In this document: in pieces, positions 1-8,253 of the stretch
Layout of the letters: the number at the start of each line of letters is the position of its first letter
Numbering within the stretch: position 1 is the stretch's first letter
Virus record (IMG/VR): IMGVR_UViG_3300030101_003760
Span: 1 to 22,496 of that record
DNA length: 22,496 nucleotides
Source of the DNA: a virus
Direction: 5' to 3' (one strand)
Translations under genes and position numbers: made by a program
The notes under the pieces: generated by a model
Databases searched by the model: none
What the model saw: the letters and a program-made list of their open reading frames with translations, nothing else
What the model was told of the DNA's origin: nothing

Positions 1-807
1 GGTGGTGGTGTACCAGCTTTTATGGGAGGTAAAGCAGCAGCATTAGGACAAGCGACTCCGGGTATTACAGCAGGAACATTTAGTGCAGTTGATGCAGCAG
101 GAAATGTAGTGCCTTTGGGTGATCCAGCAACTCAAGCAATTAGAAAAGTAGGTGAAACTGTTGTGGGGTCAGGAGCACCTCAAGCCTCACCTGGTCTATT
201 AAGTCAAGCTGGTGAATTTATAAAAGAAAATCCATTTACGACAATTGCAGGTGGCGCTACATTGTTAAGTATGGCTAATCAACCAAAAATGCAACCATAC
301 AGTGAAACACCAGAAGGAGCTTTTTCAGAAGAAGAATACAAAGATGCTCTTGTAAGACAAAAAGAAAGATTTGCAGGAACAAAAGACACATACCCTTATC
401 CAGAAGATGAAGAAGAACCTTTAACACCAGAAAACATTTATGACAGACAAGAGATGATGTATGCCAATCAGGGAGGTCTTGCATCTTTTAGAGAAGGCGG
501 AGTAAACTATCTACCATCAAAATCAGATCACGATGAACAAGACTCGACTAACTATGTAAGAGCGACAGGTTATGTAGAAGATGGTTCTGGCAATGGTGAT
601 AAAGATGAAGATACAATGTTAGCACAACTTGCTGATGGGGAATTTGTTTCTCGTGCAGATGCTGTGTTAGGTGCGGGTATTATGCAAGGAGCTAATCCAG
701 AAGATTTTAAAGATATGAGAAGAAAAGGAGCACAATTTTTTTATAAACAACAAGATCAATTAAAAAGGATTTATGATATTGTAAATGATGGAAATAAAAC
801 AAGTTGA
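1..807 (+). CDS. Virion-associated protein, 5'-partial
   Basis: The frame is open from base 1 (268 codons before the TGA at 805-807). The first Met, at 22, has no ribosome binding site and lies in a Gly-rich coding run, so the true start is probably upstream of the window. The N-terminal half is Gly/Ala/Thr-rich. The middle is acidic (residues about 95-150, many Glu/Asp/Tyr/Pro). The C-terminal part contains GGLASFREGG and then a segment around LADGEFVSRADAVLGAG. I recognise that LADGEFV..ADAV.GAG type of segment from uncharacterised structural proteins of marine phages. No enzyme motif is visible. It overlaps the next gene by 23 nt and heads the virion block, which supports a virion or assembly role. 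The exact function is unknown. Confidence 0.7.
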   Translation, partial: GGGVPAFMGGKAAALGQATPGITAGTFSAVDAAGNVVPLGDPATQAIRKVGETVVGSGAPQASPGLLSQAGEFIKENPFTTIAGGATLLSMANQPKMQPYSETPEGAFSEEEYKDALVRQKERFAGTKDTYPYPEDEEEPLTPENIYDRQEMMYANQGGLASFREGGVNYLPSKSDHDEQDSTNYVRATGYVEDGSGNGDKDEDTMLAQLADGEFVSRADAVLGAGIMQGANPEDFKDMRRKGAQFFYKQQDQLKRIYDIVNDGNKTS

Positions 808-1204
808 CATAGATTGTATTGATGTGTTTTGGGATGGTGTAAAAGGTTGGATTGAAAAAGTAGTAAGACAGACTAATGGACGACATACTGTTGAAACTAC
901 TTACAGACGTTTGAAGCAAGGTATAATGACGATGTTTTTGGTTATGCACAATAAAAAAGTCACTGCTGTGATTGTCACACAGGTTGTCATATATCCCGCA
1001 AAAAATGTTTTAGGTTTTTTATTTATTGGAGGTAAGAAGGTGTGTAACTATCTTAAAGAAATAGAAGATTATTTTATTAAGTATACACGAAGTCTTGGCT
1101 TAGATATGATTGAATGTTGTGGTAGAAAAGGATGGATTAAAGTGTTGAAAGAACAAAAACAAACAATGAAACTTACAGGATATGCATATGAAATTTTTGC
1201 TTAA
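785..1204 (+). CDS. Small conserved phage protein, possibly GNAT-fold
   Basis: 139-aa protein starting at the first of two tandem ATGs (785 and 788), inside the end of the upstream gene. No good Shine-Dalgarno is visible, so translational coupling is likely. The order of predicted elements (helix, then beta-rich MTMFLVMHNKKVTAVIVTQ, a further hydrophobic strand, then a long helix and the phrase LGLDMIECCGRKGWIKVL) resembles the small GNAT-like proteins found among structural genes of marine podoviruses. I see no convincing acetyl-CoA-binding R/Q-x-x-G-x-G/A loop, so activity is uncertain. It contains a QGIM tetrapeptide (coded at 917-928) that recurs in the next two genes. The end overlaps the start of the following gene by about 17 nt. 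Confidence 0.6.
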   Translation: MMEIKQVDIDCIDVFWDGVKGWIEKVVRQTNGRHTVETTYRRLKQGIMTMFLVMHNKKVTAVIVTQVVIYPAKNVLGFLFIGGKKVCNYLKEIEDYFIKYTRSLGLDMIECCGRKGWIKVLKEQKQTMKLTGYAYEIFA

Positions 1205-2255
1205 GATAGTACCAAATAAAATTAAAATTTGGTTATTAAATGTATTGTACAAAGATATTGCTGGTAAGGGAACTTGTGGTGATACTGAACTAGCACATAT
1301 AAATAAAGACGAGGCTTTACTACTTAAACTTGCAGGGGGTTCAGGAACAGTAAATGAATGCACTGGTTTAAGACAATATGGTAAAGGTGGTGGTGGTAGT
1401 GCACCCGCACCTGCTCCAGCTCCATCAACACCCTCTAAAACAACACAAATACAAAGAGAGGCACCAGAAATTGAAGCTCGTAAATTAGCTTTATTTGATG
1501 AGGCAGTTGATTTATCCTCAGTGCCAATAGGTGTGCCCTCGTTTCAAGTAGCAGGAGCATCTCCATTACAACAACAACAATTTGATCAAGCACAAAATCT
1601 TCCTCAAGCAGGTCAACAAGCTTTTGCTGAAGGTATTGCATCAGTCTTAGGTACACAAGAACTTGCTCTACAAGGGCCAGACATAATGAGATTTATGAAT
1701 CCTTATCAAAGTTTTGTAACTGATGAGATAAACAGACAAGCAGAAATTGGTCGTAATAATCTTGCTACTCAAGCTATTCAAGCAGGTGCTTTTGGTGGAG
1801 GACGAGAAGGTGTTGCACTAGGTGAACTTGAGTCAGGCAGAGCACGTTCAATTGGTGAGGCACAAAGACAAGGTTATGAATCTGCTCTTAAAGCTGCTCA
1901 AACTCAACAAGGACAAGTGCTTACAGCAGGTCTACAAGGAGCGAGCGAATTAGGTCGTTTAGGTTCTGCTCAAGCTCAAACACAAGCTACTGCATCACAA
2001 GAAATGGCAAGAGCTGGAGCTGTTCAACAACAATTAGCTCAACAAGCTTTGACAGCACAAAGACAAACAGAAGTAGCAAGAGCCTATGAGCCATATCAAA
2101 GAATAGAATTTCAAAAAGGTATAATGACAGCTCTACCTACTGCTGCATCTACTGTAACTCAAACGACTGCACCAGGTGTAGATCCACTAGCCAAAGCCGC
2201 TTCAACAGGACTTGGTGCTTATGCCGCATATCAACTATTAAAACCATTTGGGTAA
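1188..2255 (+). CDS. Gln/Ala-rich virion protein (internal-virion-like)
   Basis: 355 aa from ATG 1188. I prefer this to ATG 1182 because the AGGA at 1177-1180 lies 7 nt from 1188 but only 1 nt from 1182. The first 70 residues are compact and mixed, ending in GLRQYGKGGGG. An Ala/Pro linker (APAPAPAPSTPSKT) follows. The rest is a long Gln/Ala-rich region of predicted helix, including QAIQAGAFGGGREGVALGE, and the extreme C-terminus is mildly hydrophobic (GLGAYAAYQLL). Such Ala/Gln-rich helical proteins next to a very large partner are typical of podoviral internal virion (ejection) proteins. That role is inferred from composition and position, not from a motif. An alternative is a tail or scaffolding component. 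Confidence 0.62.
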   Translation: MKFLLKIVPNKIKIWLLNVLYKDIAGKGTCGDTELAHINKDEALLLKLAGGSGTVNECTGLRQYGKGGGGSAPAPAPAPSTPSKTTQIQREAPEIEARKLALFDEAVDLSSVPIGVPSFQVAGASPLQQQQFDQAQNLPQAGQQAFAEGIASVLGTQELALQGPDIMRFMNPYQSFVTDEINRQAEIGRNNLATQAIQAGAFGGGREGVALGELESGRARSIGEAQRQGYESALKAAQTQQGQVLTAGLQGASELGRLGSAQAQTQATASQEMARAGAVQQQLAQQALTAQRQTEVARAYEPYQRIEFQKGIMTALPTAASTVTQTTAPGVDPLAKAASTGLGAYAAYQLLKPFG

Positions 2256-2258
2256 AGT

Positions 2259-3017
2259 ATGGATAAAACTTTACTTAGACCTTTATTTCAAAAAAGATAT
2301 ATGCAACTTAACAAACCACAAGGTTTTCGTTCTGGTGCTGCTATTGATTTTCAACAGTTGGCTATGGCCAATCAAAGTCAACAACAACCAAACAATGATC
2401 AAGGTATAATGCGTGTAACAAAACCTTCTGGCATGCAAGAAGATATTGAAATCAAAGAGAGAACACCAATTCAAGATGTAAATATTACAGAAAGTGTTGT
2501 TAGTGGTATGCAAAATCAAGATGCTCTTTCTAAAGACAAACAATTGGTGCAGGAACTTGATCAAGGCATAATGTCAATTAAAAAAGAGAGTGCAGAAAGA
2601 CCTATAATGGATCCAAACACAAATTTTGTTGATCGAAGGGTAAATCAACAAAGACTTGAAAATGATGCAGAAAGGGTAGCAACTTTAGAAGAGGACAAAA
2701 AAAAAGTGAAAGAAGAGGGTTTGTTTAATAGAAGTGACCAATTAGGAATGTTTGCTGCTTTAGTTTCAAGAAGATTGGCTCAGCCAGGAGCAACTCTTTC
2801 AAGTGGTTTTGCTTATGGTGTTGGTGACTATGCAACACTTTATGGAAAGGTCAAAGCTGCTGAAGCTGAATTAGCTGTTGCAAAACAAAAAAAGGTAAAA
2901 ATATGTGGGTCTTTGATTCAAGAGCTGACGGTGGCAAAGGTAAAAATATTTATATACCAGAAGGATCTTATGATCCAAGGTATCATACAAAAGCTAGAAC
3001 TGAAGAAAAAGGATTAG
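2259..3017 (+). CDS. Virion protein, N-terminal frame of a probable frameshifted locus
   Basis: 252-aa zero-frame product, starting 3 nt after the previous stop. It is Gln/Asp/Lys-rich, carries two QGIM motifs (coded near 2400 and 2562), a charged coiled-coil-like stretch near residues 130-150, and then SDQLGMFAALVSRRLAQPG and a helical segment ending AEAELAVAKQKK at about residue 212. The remaining 40 residues, after the slippery site at 2888-2894, are Lys/Ile-rich and look like out-of-frame sequence. The next open frame begins at exactly this point in -1. I read the locus as one 587-aa protein (212 residues in frame 0 plus 375 in frame -1), made by programmed -1 frameshifting or split by an artefact or mutation. 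No function is recognised beyond a virion context. Confidence 0.6.
   Translation: MDKTLLRPLFQKRYMQLNKPQGFRSGAAIDFQQLAMANQSQQQPNNDQGIMRVTKPSGMQEDIEIKERTPIQDVNITESVVSGMQNQDALSKDKQLVQELDQGIMSIKKESAERPIMDPNTNFVDRRVNQQRLENDAERVATLEEDKKKVKEEGLFNRSDQLGMFAALVSRRLAQPGATLSSGFAYGVGDYATLYGKVKAAEAELAVAKQKKVKICGSLIQELTVAKVKIFIYQKDLMIQGIIQKLELKKKD
2888..2894 (+). other. A AAA AAG slippery heptamer (-1 frameshift candidate)
   Basis: Read in the frame of the 2259 gene the codons are CAA AAA AAG, so bases 2888-2894 form A AAA AAG. This is the -1 slippery heptamer best known from E. coli dnaX and several insertion sequences. A -1 slip puts the ribosome directly into the frame that stays open to 4021. I did not find an obvious strong downstream hairpin by eye. 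A purine-rich stretch lies just upstream but is weak as a stimulatory Shine-Dalgarno. The seven-A run is also a typical place for sequencing indels. Confidence 0.55.
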
Positions 3018-4021
3018 TTGATGTTGTCAAATTTGATAAGGATGGTGTACCCAACATTATGTCAATTGCAACTAAAGATTTTAATCCACAAACAGATGAA
3101 AGGTTTTTAGGTAGAACATCTGCTATGCTCGCTAATGACCCAAACCAAACTGTTATTGAAATTACAGCTAATGAATTTTTTAGAGATAATTATATGGCAG
3201 AAAAAGTTCCGGGGTATAAAAGAAAATATGTTAAACCACCAAGCACTAGGGAATCTGCTTTATTAGACCAGCAAAAAAAGAAAGAATTTGAAAAGGAACA
3301 CGAAGATAAACTTGCTTTAGAAGCACGACTTAACAAAAGTTTAAATCTAGCATCCCTTGGTGATATAGCATTAGGATATATTAATGAAGGTGCTAGAGAA
3401 GGTCAAACTGCTAATTTTTCTGAGTTTGCAGCTGGTCTGGGAGGTTTTATAAGAAACCAATTCACTCGTAAATCATTAGGTGTGGGTGAATCAAAAGCTA
3501 ATGCTGAAGTTGGTTCAATGGAAGAAAAACTTATGACTGATTATGGCGACACTAATATTATTGAGGACGACGTCAATTTAACAATTTTAAGTAAAAAATT
3601 TAGAGCCTTAGATGCTGGTTTGCGTTCTATAGTAATTGAGCTAGCTTATGCTAAAGCTAAACAAAGAGAAGAAGGTGGCCGTTTCTCTGTAAGTGATATT
3701 GAGAATGCGATGGCTTCTATTGGTAGCACTTCAGATGAAATAAGCTTAAGACAAAAACTATCGCAAACTTTATTCAATGATATAGATGCACCTATGAAGG
3801 AATGGGAAAGAAAGTATGGAGCTTTACCAAAAGAATACGAAGAATTAAATATGTACAGAGACCTTTTCAAAAGAAACAGACCTGTTCAAGTAGAACCAGC
3901 TAGTCAACAAGAAAAAAGAAATCCATCTGGTCAACAACAAAATAATCAAATTTTAAAACCAGGTCAAAACCCAACAAACTCAAACCCTAATCCACCACCT
4001 CCGGGAGGTCAACCTTTCTAA
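2903..4021 (+). CDS. Virion protein, C-terminal frame of the same locus
   Basis: 372 aa if translated from ATG 2903, which has a weak AAGG about 7 nt upstream. The same frame is open back to 2894, where it joins the 2259 gene by a -1 shift, overlapping it by 115 nt. The protein is charged and helical (STRESALLDQQKKKEFEKEH, then a long mixed region with GYINEGAREGQTANFSEFAAG). It ends in a Gln/Asn/Pro-rich tail (residues about 330-372), a composition also seen at the end of the next protein. Its stop and the following start share one base (TAATG at 4019-4023). No enzymatic motif is visible. It is probably a virion component made in fusion with, or coupled to, the preceding frame. Confidence 0.6.
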   Translation: MWVFDSRADGGKGKNIYIPEGSYDPRYHTKARTEEKGLVDVVKFDKDGVPNIMSIATKDFNPQTDERFLGRTSAMLANDPNQTVIEITANEFFRDNYMAEKVPGYKRKYVKPPSTRESALLDQQKKKEFEKEHEDKLALEARLNKSLNLASLGDIALGYINEGAREGQTANFSEFAAGLGGFIRNQFTRKSLGVGESKANAEVGSMEEKLMTDYGDTNIIEDDVNLTILSKKFRALDAGLRSIVIELAYAKAKQREEGGRFSVSDIENAMASIGSTSDEISLRQKLSQTLFNDIDAPMKEWERKYGALPKEYEELNMYRDLFKRNRPVQVEPASQQEKRNPSGQQQNNQILKPGQNPTNSNPNPPPPGGQPF

Positions 4022-7000
4022 TGACAAAAGCAACTAAAGAAAATTTACAAAAAATAGGAGAACTTAATCCATTCTCTGGTTCTGTATCAAAAATAAAAAG
4101 AAAATTTAATAGGTTTAACGTTTATAAAAATACAGATCAAGCGATGGAGCTTGATCCAGATTTGGCTAATCAGGATAGGCATGATGTAACTAATTATCTG
4201 TATCAATTAGAGTTACAGGATAATCCAAATACAGATTATTTAAACTTTTACAAAGAATTTAATCCTAATGGACCTTTTGCAAGTCAAAAAAATTATGTTG
4301 AAGCCTTTTCAAAGTTTGATCCAAACCTACAAAAGATGGATGATCTTGAAATTGCTAAACATGCATACAACACGATTAATGTTCCTTTTTCAGCGATGGC
4401 ACCTAATGGTAATAAGGTGTTTATTCCGCGAGTGTCCAATATAAGATATAGAGATTTCTATGATAACTTTGCATCTAAACAAGGTGAAAGAGATAATGTA
4501 GCCTTTTCTCCCACAGAATTTTTAGATGATCCAATTGATTTAAACCCTACGTATTCTACCAAAGAGATAGCAATTAGAAATGATATAAGTGCTGATGCTT
4601 ATGAAGGGGCAGCTGAAGTTGCTTTTGCAAAATCATTAGGTGACTTAGACGCTGATAAACTACAAGCGGCAAGTAATGTGTTATCAGCTAGGTTTGGTGA
4701 GGACGTTAAACCCTTTTACGAAGAAAACACAGGAGAGTATGCTTTTATTAATCCAGAAACAGGAAAAAAACAATTATTGAATCCTCCAAGTGCAGGTTTA
4801 GAAGATGTTGCAGGTCTTGGTGGAGATGCTATAGTTATGGTCCCTGATGCGATTGGTGCCACTATGGGTTTAATTTTAGGATCCACTCCACTCACTGCAA
4901 TACCAGCTGCCACAACAATTGGTACCCTTGAGGGAGGTAAGTCAGGTGGAGCACTGAGCCTACTTGGATCATATGGAGCATCTTTCTTTGGCCCTGGTTT
5001 TTCATCAATGGTAGGAGCGGGTATTGGATCTGGTTATGGTTCTGCATTTGGTGATGCAGCACGTGTATATTTAGGAAATCAACTTTATGGTGTAAATAAA
5101 GGATATGATGGCTTCGTTGATACTCTTAAAAAAAGAGGAAAATTTGATATGCTTAATGCGGCTGTTACGGCAGGGGGTCTTACGATGGAAAAAACATTTA
5201 ATTTAATTAAAGGTATAACCAAGGGGCACAGAATAGATCCTGATATTGTTGCAAGTATAAAGAACAATAGATTAAACGCAGATGAAACAAAAAAATTATT
5301 AGACGAAATGAATGAAACATTATCTCTTGCAAATATACAGGAGAGATTGCATTTTTCTTTAGGTGAAGTTATGAATAACCCTAAAATGCTCAGGAAACAA
5401 AAGCGTTATGAGGATAATGATAAATATGGTTTACAAGGTAGATTTGATACATTTAATAAAGATAGAGCAGACGCCCTGAAGGCTTATGTAGAACTACAAG
5501 CAAAAAATTTGGGCATCACTGATTTCTCTGGTGCAAGTCCTGCACATAAAGAAAGAATCGGAAAACTTATTCAAAATGTTGTTAACAAAAGACTTGACCC
5601 TAGAAGAAAAGTAGCGATTGATGCTATGCAAAATTCAGAAACCAATCTTACAAACCAAACTGTAAATTTAGCATCTGGTGATACGAAAGCAAAAGGAGTG
5701 GAAATAAGTAGTATAATAAAAGATATTTATAAAACTCAAAACAAAGATATAGTTAATGAGTATGCAGCTTTGTTTAATACAGGAGGTAAAAGAACAATTA
5801 CCTTAGACCCAAAAGGGCCAGTGGCTACAGAGTATGCTCGTCTCAGAAATGTACTTGAGGCAAATGACATTCCAAAAGCAAAAATTGATGAGCTTGTTAA
5901 AAATCCTTTAAGAAGATTGAAAGTTGTAGATGATGCAGGAAAACAAATTAAACTTGAACCAGGTGAAAGACGTTTAGATGACATCAAACAAACTTTAACA
6001 TCTTTAATGAGAAAAGATGGTGATTATTTTGGAGTTCCTGGATATCCTGAAAAATTAGAAAAAGCCTATAGGCAAGAGTTTAAAAACCAACTAGGTGCTG
6101 ATGATCCTTGGCTACAAGATTATATTGCTGTATCAAAAAAGTATGAGGCATTTAAAAATAAATTCGCAGGAACTCTGAGTGATATTGTACAAATTGGAGA
6201 TGGCACCGTCAAAATAGGTAATGAAGACGTTTTTAAACAAGTTTTCAAAAAAGGTTCACAAAATATGGATAGAACAAATGTTGACTTAACTTATGACGTT
6301 TTAAAATCAAGGCCTGATGCAATGTCCACTATGCGTGATGCAGTAGAAAGTAAATACAGAAAAGAAGTCATTGATCCAGAAACTGGAATCCCAGATGCAA
6401 ATAGACATAAAGCCTTTATGGATGCAGAGGAAGGTTATGGCTATGCTGTCAAAAAGTTTTTTGGTGATAGAGAATTTGCAAGAATAAATGCCCTTGGTGA
6501 TCTTACAAAAGTAAATACTGTAACGAAACAAAAAGCTGAAAGACTTTTACAAAATATTCAAAAATCTACTAAAGGTCAACTCTCTTCAATGAGACCAAGT
6601 CAAGTATATGATTATATGATGGACAAAAATAATCCTACTCAAGCAAAGAGTATAATGAATATTTTAAAAGATAAACCAGAAGTTGTGAAACAAATTAGAG
6701 AAAAAGTGCATGCAAATTTTTATCGAAAACTAGTGGATGAAAGAGGTCGCATTACACCACAGTCTTTTAAAGAATTAAAAAAATTTCTTGATACATCTGA
6801 TGAAGGTTATGGTCAAACACTACGTGCTATTTTCAATGATGATGCAGGAAAAAAATATATTAAAAACCTTGAAAAGGTGAAAAATGCAACTGATTTAATG
6901 ACTCGTGCTCGTGTGGTAAAAGGCACTGAAGGTTTACAAGAGGCAGCTAATATACCGCAATATGCAGTTGACATAGCTAGAGGTGTTTTATTTAGACCTT

Positions 7001-7485
7001 TAAGTAGAGAAGGTAAAATGTTTACAGGTGCTTTAAAATATCTTGGAATTGCGATGGACGAAGCTATGGCTGATATTTTAACACAACCAAAATTATTAGA
7101 TGAATATCTAAAAGCCGCAGGCAAACCAATACGTTCAAAAGCATTTAGGAATGCTATGGGTCTATCATTGGGTGTGCCTTTTAAAATAGATTATGAAACT
7201 GTCCCTGAAGGAGAGGAGTTTGATGCAATACAAGAAAACTTTCCAATTCCAAAAGAAGAGGACATACAACCTCAAAGTAATGTATCACAACCTACGGTTG
7301 ATATGTTTGCTATGCAACAACCCCCTGCCACGCAACCTGCATCACGACCCTCGGCCCCACCTGTTCAACCACCACAAGCTCAAGGTATAGCTTCAGTACA
7401 ACCTGACAGATCACAACAGTATGCAGGATTATTTCCAAATGATCCATCTGGACAAATGATAGCACAAGGAAAACAAAATGCCTGA
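4021..7485 (+). CDS. Large internal virion / ejection-type protein (1154 aa)
   Basis: The largest gene in the window, coupled to the preceding gene by TAATG. The N-terminal 260 residues are mixed and soluble-looking. Residues about 261-355 form a Gly/Ala/Ser-rich hydrophobic block (including AIVMVPDAIGATMGLILG and SSMVGAGIGSGYGSAFGDAA) that could insert in a membrane. A long charged helical region with many Lys and Asp runs to about residue 1050, followed by a Pro/Gln-rich linker and the tail QYAGLFPNDPSGQMIAQG, a type of C-terminal tail I associate with marine phage virion proteins. I see no lysozyme or transglycosylase catalytic motif. Size, hydrophobic block and position just before the lysis genes suggest an ejected internal protein comparable in role to T7 gp16. 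That is inference. Confidence 0.65.
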   Translation: MTKATKENLQKIGELNPFSGSVSKIKRKFNRFNVYKNTDQAMELDPDLANQDRHDVTNYLYQLELQDNPNTDYLNFYKEFNPNGPFASQKNYVEAFSKFDPNLQKMDDLEIAKHAYNTINVPFSAMAPNGNKVFIPRVSNIRYRDFYDNFASKQGERDNVAFSPTEFLDDPIDLNPTYSTKEIAIRNDISADAYEGAAEVAFAKSLGDLDADKLQAASNVLSARFGEDVKPFYEENTGEYAFINPETGKKQLLNPPSAGLEDVAGLGGDAIVMVPDAIGATMGLILGSTPLTAIPAATTIGTLEGGKSGGALSLLGSYGASFFGPGFSSMVGAGIGSGYGSAFGDAARVYLGNQLYGVNKGYDGFVDTLKKRGKFDMLNAAVTAGGLTMEKTFNLIKGITKGHRIDPDIVASIKNNRLNADETKKLLDEMNETLSLANIQERLHFSLGEVMNNPKMLRKQKRYEDNDKYGLQGRFDTFNKDRADALKAYVELQAKNLGITDFSGASPAHKERIGKLIQNVVNKRLDPRRKVAIDAMQNSETNLTNQTVNLASGDTKAKGVEISSIIKDIYKTQNKDIVNEYAALFNTGGKRTITLDPKGPVATEYARLRNVLEANDIPKAKIDELVKNPLRRLKVVDDAGKQIKLEPGERRLDDIKQTLTSLMRKDGDYFGVPGYPEKLEKAYRQEFKNQLGADDPWLQDYIAVSKKYEAFKNKFAGTLSDIVQIGDGTVKIGNEDVFKQVFKKGSQNMDRTNVDLTYDVLKSRPDAMSTMRDAVESKYRKEVIDPETGIPDANRHKAFMDAEEGYGYAVKKFFGDREFARINALGDLTKVNTVTKQKAERLLQNIQKSTKGQLSSMRPSQVYDYMMDKNNPTQAKSIMNILKDKPEVVKQIREKVHANFYRKLVDERGRITPQSFKELKKFLDTSDEGYGQTLRAIFNDDAGKKYIKNLEKVKNATDLMTRARVVKGTEGLQEAANIPQYAVDIARGVLFRPLSREGKMFTGALKYLGIAMDEAMADILTQPKLLDEYLKAAGKPIRSKAFRNAMGLSLGVPFKIDYETVPEGEEFDAIQENFPIPKEEDIQPQSNVSQPTVDMFAMQQPPATQPASRPSAPPVQPPQAQGIASVQPDRSQQYAGLFPNDPSGQMIAQGKQNA

Positions 7486-7699
7486 ACCAAGAACAACTAA
7501 AGAGCATATAATATCTTTGTATGGACATATTGAGGGTGTGAAAAAAGACGTCAATTCAATAAAAAATAATCACCTTGCTCACATACACGCAGATATTGAT
7601 AAGCTTGGTTCGAAAGTCGATAAGTTGTTATTTTGGTTAATGAGTGGTATGCTCACAATAATCATAACAATAATAGGACTTATAGCGTGGATCCAATAA
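7478..7699 (+). CDS. XhlA-like small membrane protein, holin candidate
   Basis: 73 aa, starting inside the end of the large virion gene (8-nt overlap ATGCCTGA), with AAGGA at 7466-7470 seven bases upstream. The N-terminal 45 residues are charged and heptad-like (EGVKKDVNSIKNNHLAHIHA), and one strongly hydrophobic C-terminal segment spans residues about 49-71 (LLFWLMSGMLTIIITIIGLI). A coiled coil followed by a single C-terminal membrane span is the plan of the XhlA/hemolysin-associated phage proteins. Together with the following membrane gene it makes a plausible lysis module. I see no endolysin beside it, so the holin role rests on architecture and place alone. Confidence 0.6.
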   Translation: MPEPRTTKEHIISLYGHIEGVKKDVNSIKNNHLAHIHADIDKLGSKVDKLLFWLMSGMLTIIITIIGLIAWIQ

Positions 7700-8118
7700 G
7701 TATTGCGACAGCTGCCTTTGGGGCAATTAAATCTGGGATCGAGGTAGGAAAAGAATTAAACAGCCTATCTGGTCACATCATAAAATTTGTGAAACAAATG
7801 AGTGATGTCGAAGAAGAACATAAGAAAGAAAAAAGCAAATGGTTTACTTCTTCAAACGAAGAAGCTCTACATACATATTTTGCTTTAAAACAAGTTCACG
7901 ATATGGAAAATCAATTACGAGAAATATTTACTTGGCACGGAGCACCGGGTGCTTGGAGTGAATTTGTTGCAATTAGAACTGATATTAGGAAAAAGAAAAT
8001 TGCAGCAGAGGCAAAACGTAAAGCAGAAAGAGAACAATTAATGGTAAATTGTGCTTATGGTTTACTTGCAGTAACTTTAATTGGATTAATTATTTTTCTT
8101 GTAATGTTGCTGAATTAG
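7687..8118 (+). CDS. Membrane-anchored protein of the lysis region, GTG start
   Basis: Best start is GTG 7687, giving 143 aa beginning VDPISIATAAFGAIK. AGGA at 7675-7678 lies 8 nt upstream and the start overlaps the end of the preceding gene. The upstream in-frame ATG at 7633 would add His/Asn-rich residues coded by the holin gene and is unlikely. The N-terminus (DPISIATAAFGAIKSGIEVG) is a type I recall from pelagiphage genes next to holins. The middle is helical and charged (VEEEHKKEKSKW). Near the C-terminus a basic stretch (RKKKIAAEAKRKAER) precedes a hydrophobic span (GLLAVTLIGLIIFLVMLL) ending the protein. The role is unknown; a holin partner or spanin-like envelope protein is possible. 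Confidence 0.6.
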   Translation: MDPISIATAAFGAIKSGIEVGKELNSLSGHIIKFVKQMSDVEEEHKKEKSKWFTSSNEEALHTYFALKQVHDMENQLREIFTWHGAPGAWSEFVAIRTDIRKKKIAAEAKRKAEREQLMVNCAYGLLAVTLIGLIIFLVMLLN

Positions 8119-8185
8119 CCCAAAATCTGGGAAAAAACGAACGATTTTAAGAGCCGTCAGTGAGTTTTTTTAATACTAGATGACC

Positions 8186-8214
8186 TTTACTACCTACCTA
8201 AAATAAACTAAAAT
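8186..8214 (+). promoter_or_regulatory. Putative sigma-70-like promoter before the basic-protein gene
   Basis: TTTACT (8186-8191) and TAAAAT (8209-8214) are separated by 17 bases, a 4/6 and 5/6 fit to TTGACA and TATAAT. The element CTAAAATA occurs three times here (8198-8205, 8208-8215, 8227-8234), so more than one -10 could be used. This 135-nt gap (8119-8253) is the largest non-coding gap in the first 17.9 kb, and I saw no convincing terminator hairpin in it. Confidence 0.35.
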
Positions 8215-8235
8215 ACAGGAAGTTAACTAAAATAA

Positions 8236-8245
8236 CCTTATAAGG
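8236..8245 (+). promoter_or_regulatory. CCTTATAAGG palindrome overlapping the ribosome binding site
   Basis: A perfect 10-bp palindrome whose right half is the start of the Shine-Dalgarno AAGGAG (8242-8247), 6 nt before ATG 8254. It cannot fold as a hairpin without a loop, but it could be an operator, or the anti-SD half could pair locally. The leader TAAGGAGATA is shared with two other genes (ATG 11911, and the minus-strand ATG at 18105). Confidence 0.3.
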
Positions 8246-8253
8246 AGATAATA

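Noticed and set aside
7193-7390. 65-codon plus-strand ORF inside the large virion gene
   Set aside because: Basic, low-complexity shadow frame; no ribosome site and no start coupling.
7605-7625. GGTTCGAAAG as the T-loop of a tRNA
   Set aside because: No acceptor or anticodon stems around it, and it lies inside the holin-like reading frame.
8119-8185. Rho-independent terminator at the T-run near 8164
   Set aside because: The bases before the T tract do not form a stem; the AAAATC/GATTTT pair upstream is too weak and distant.
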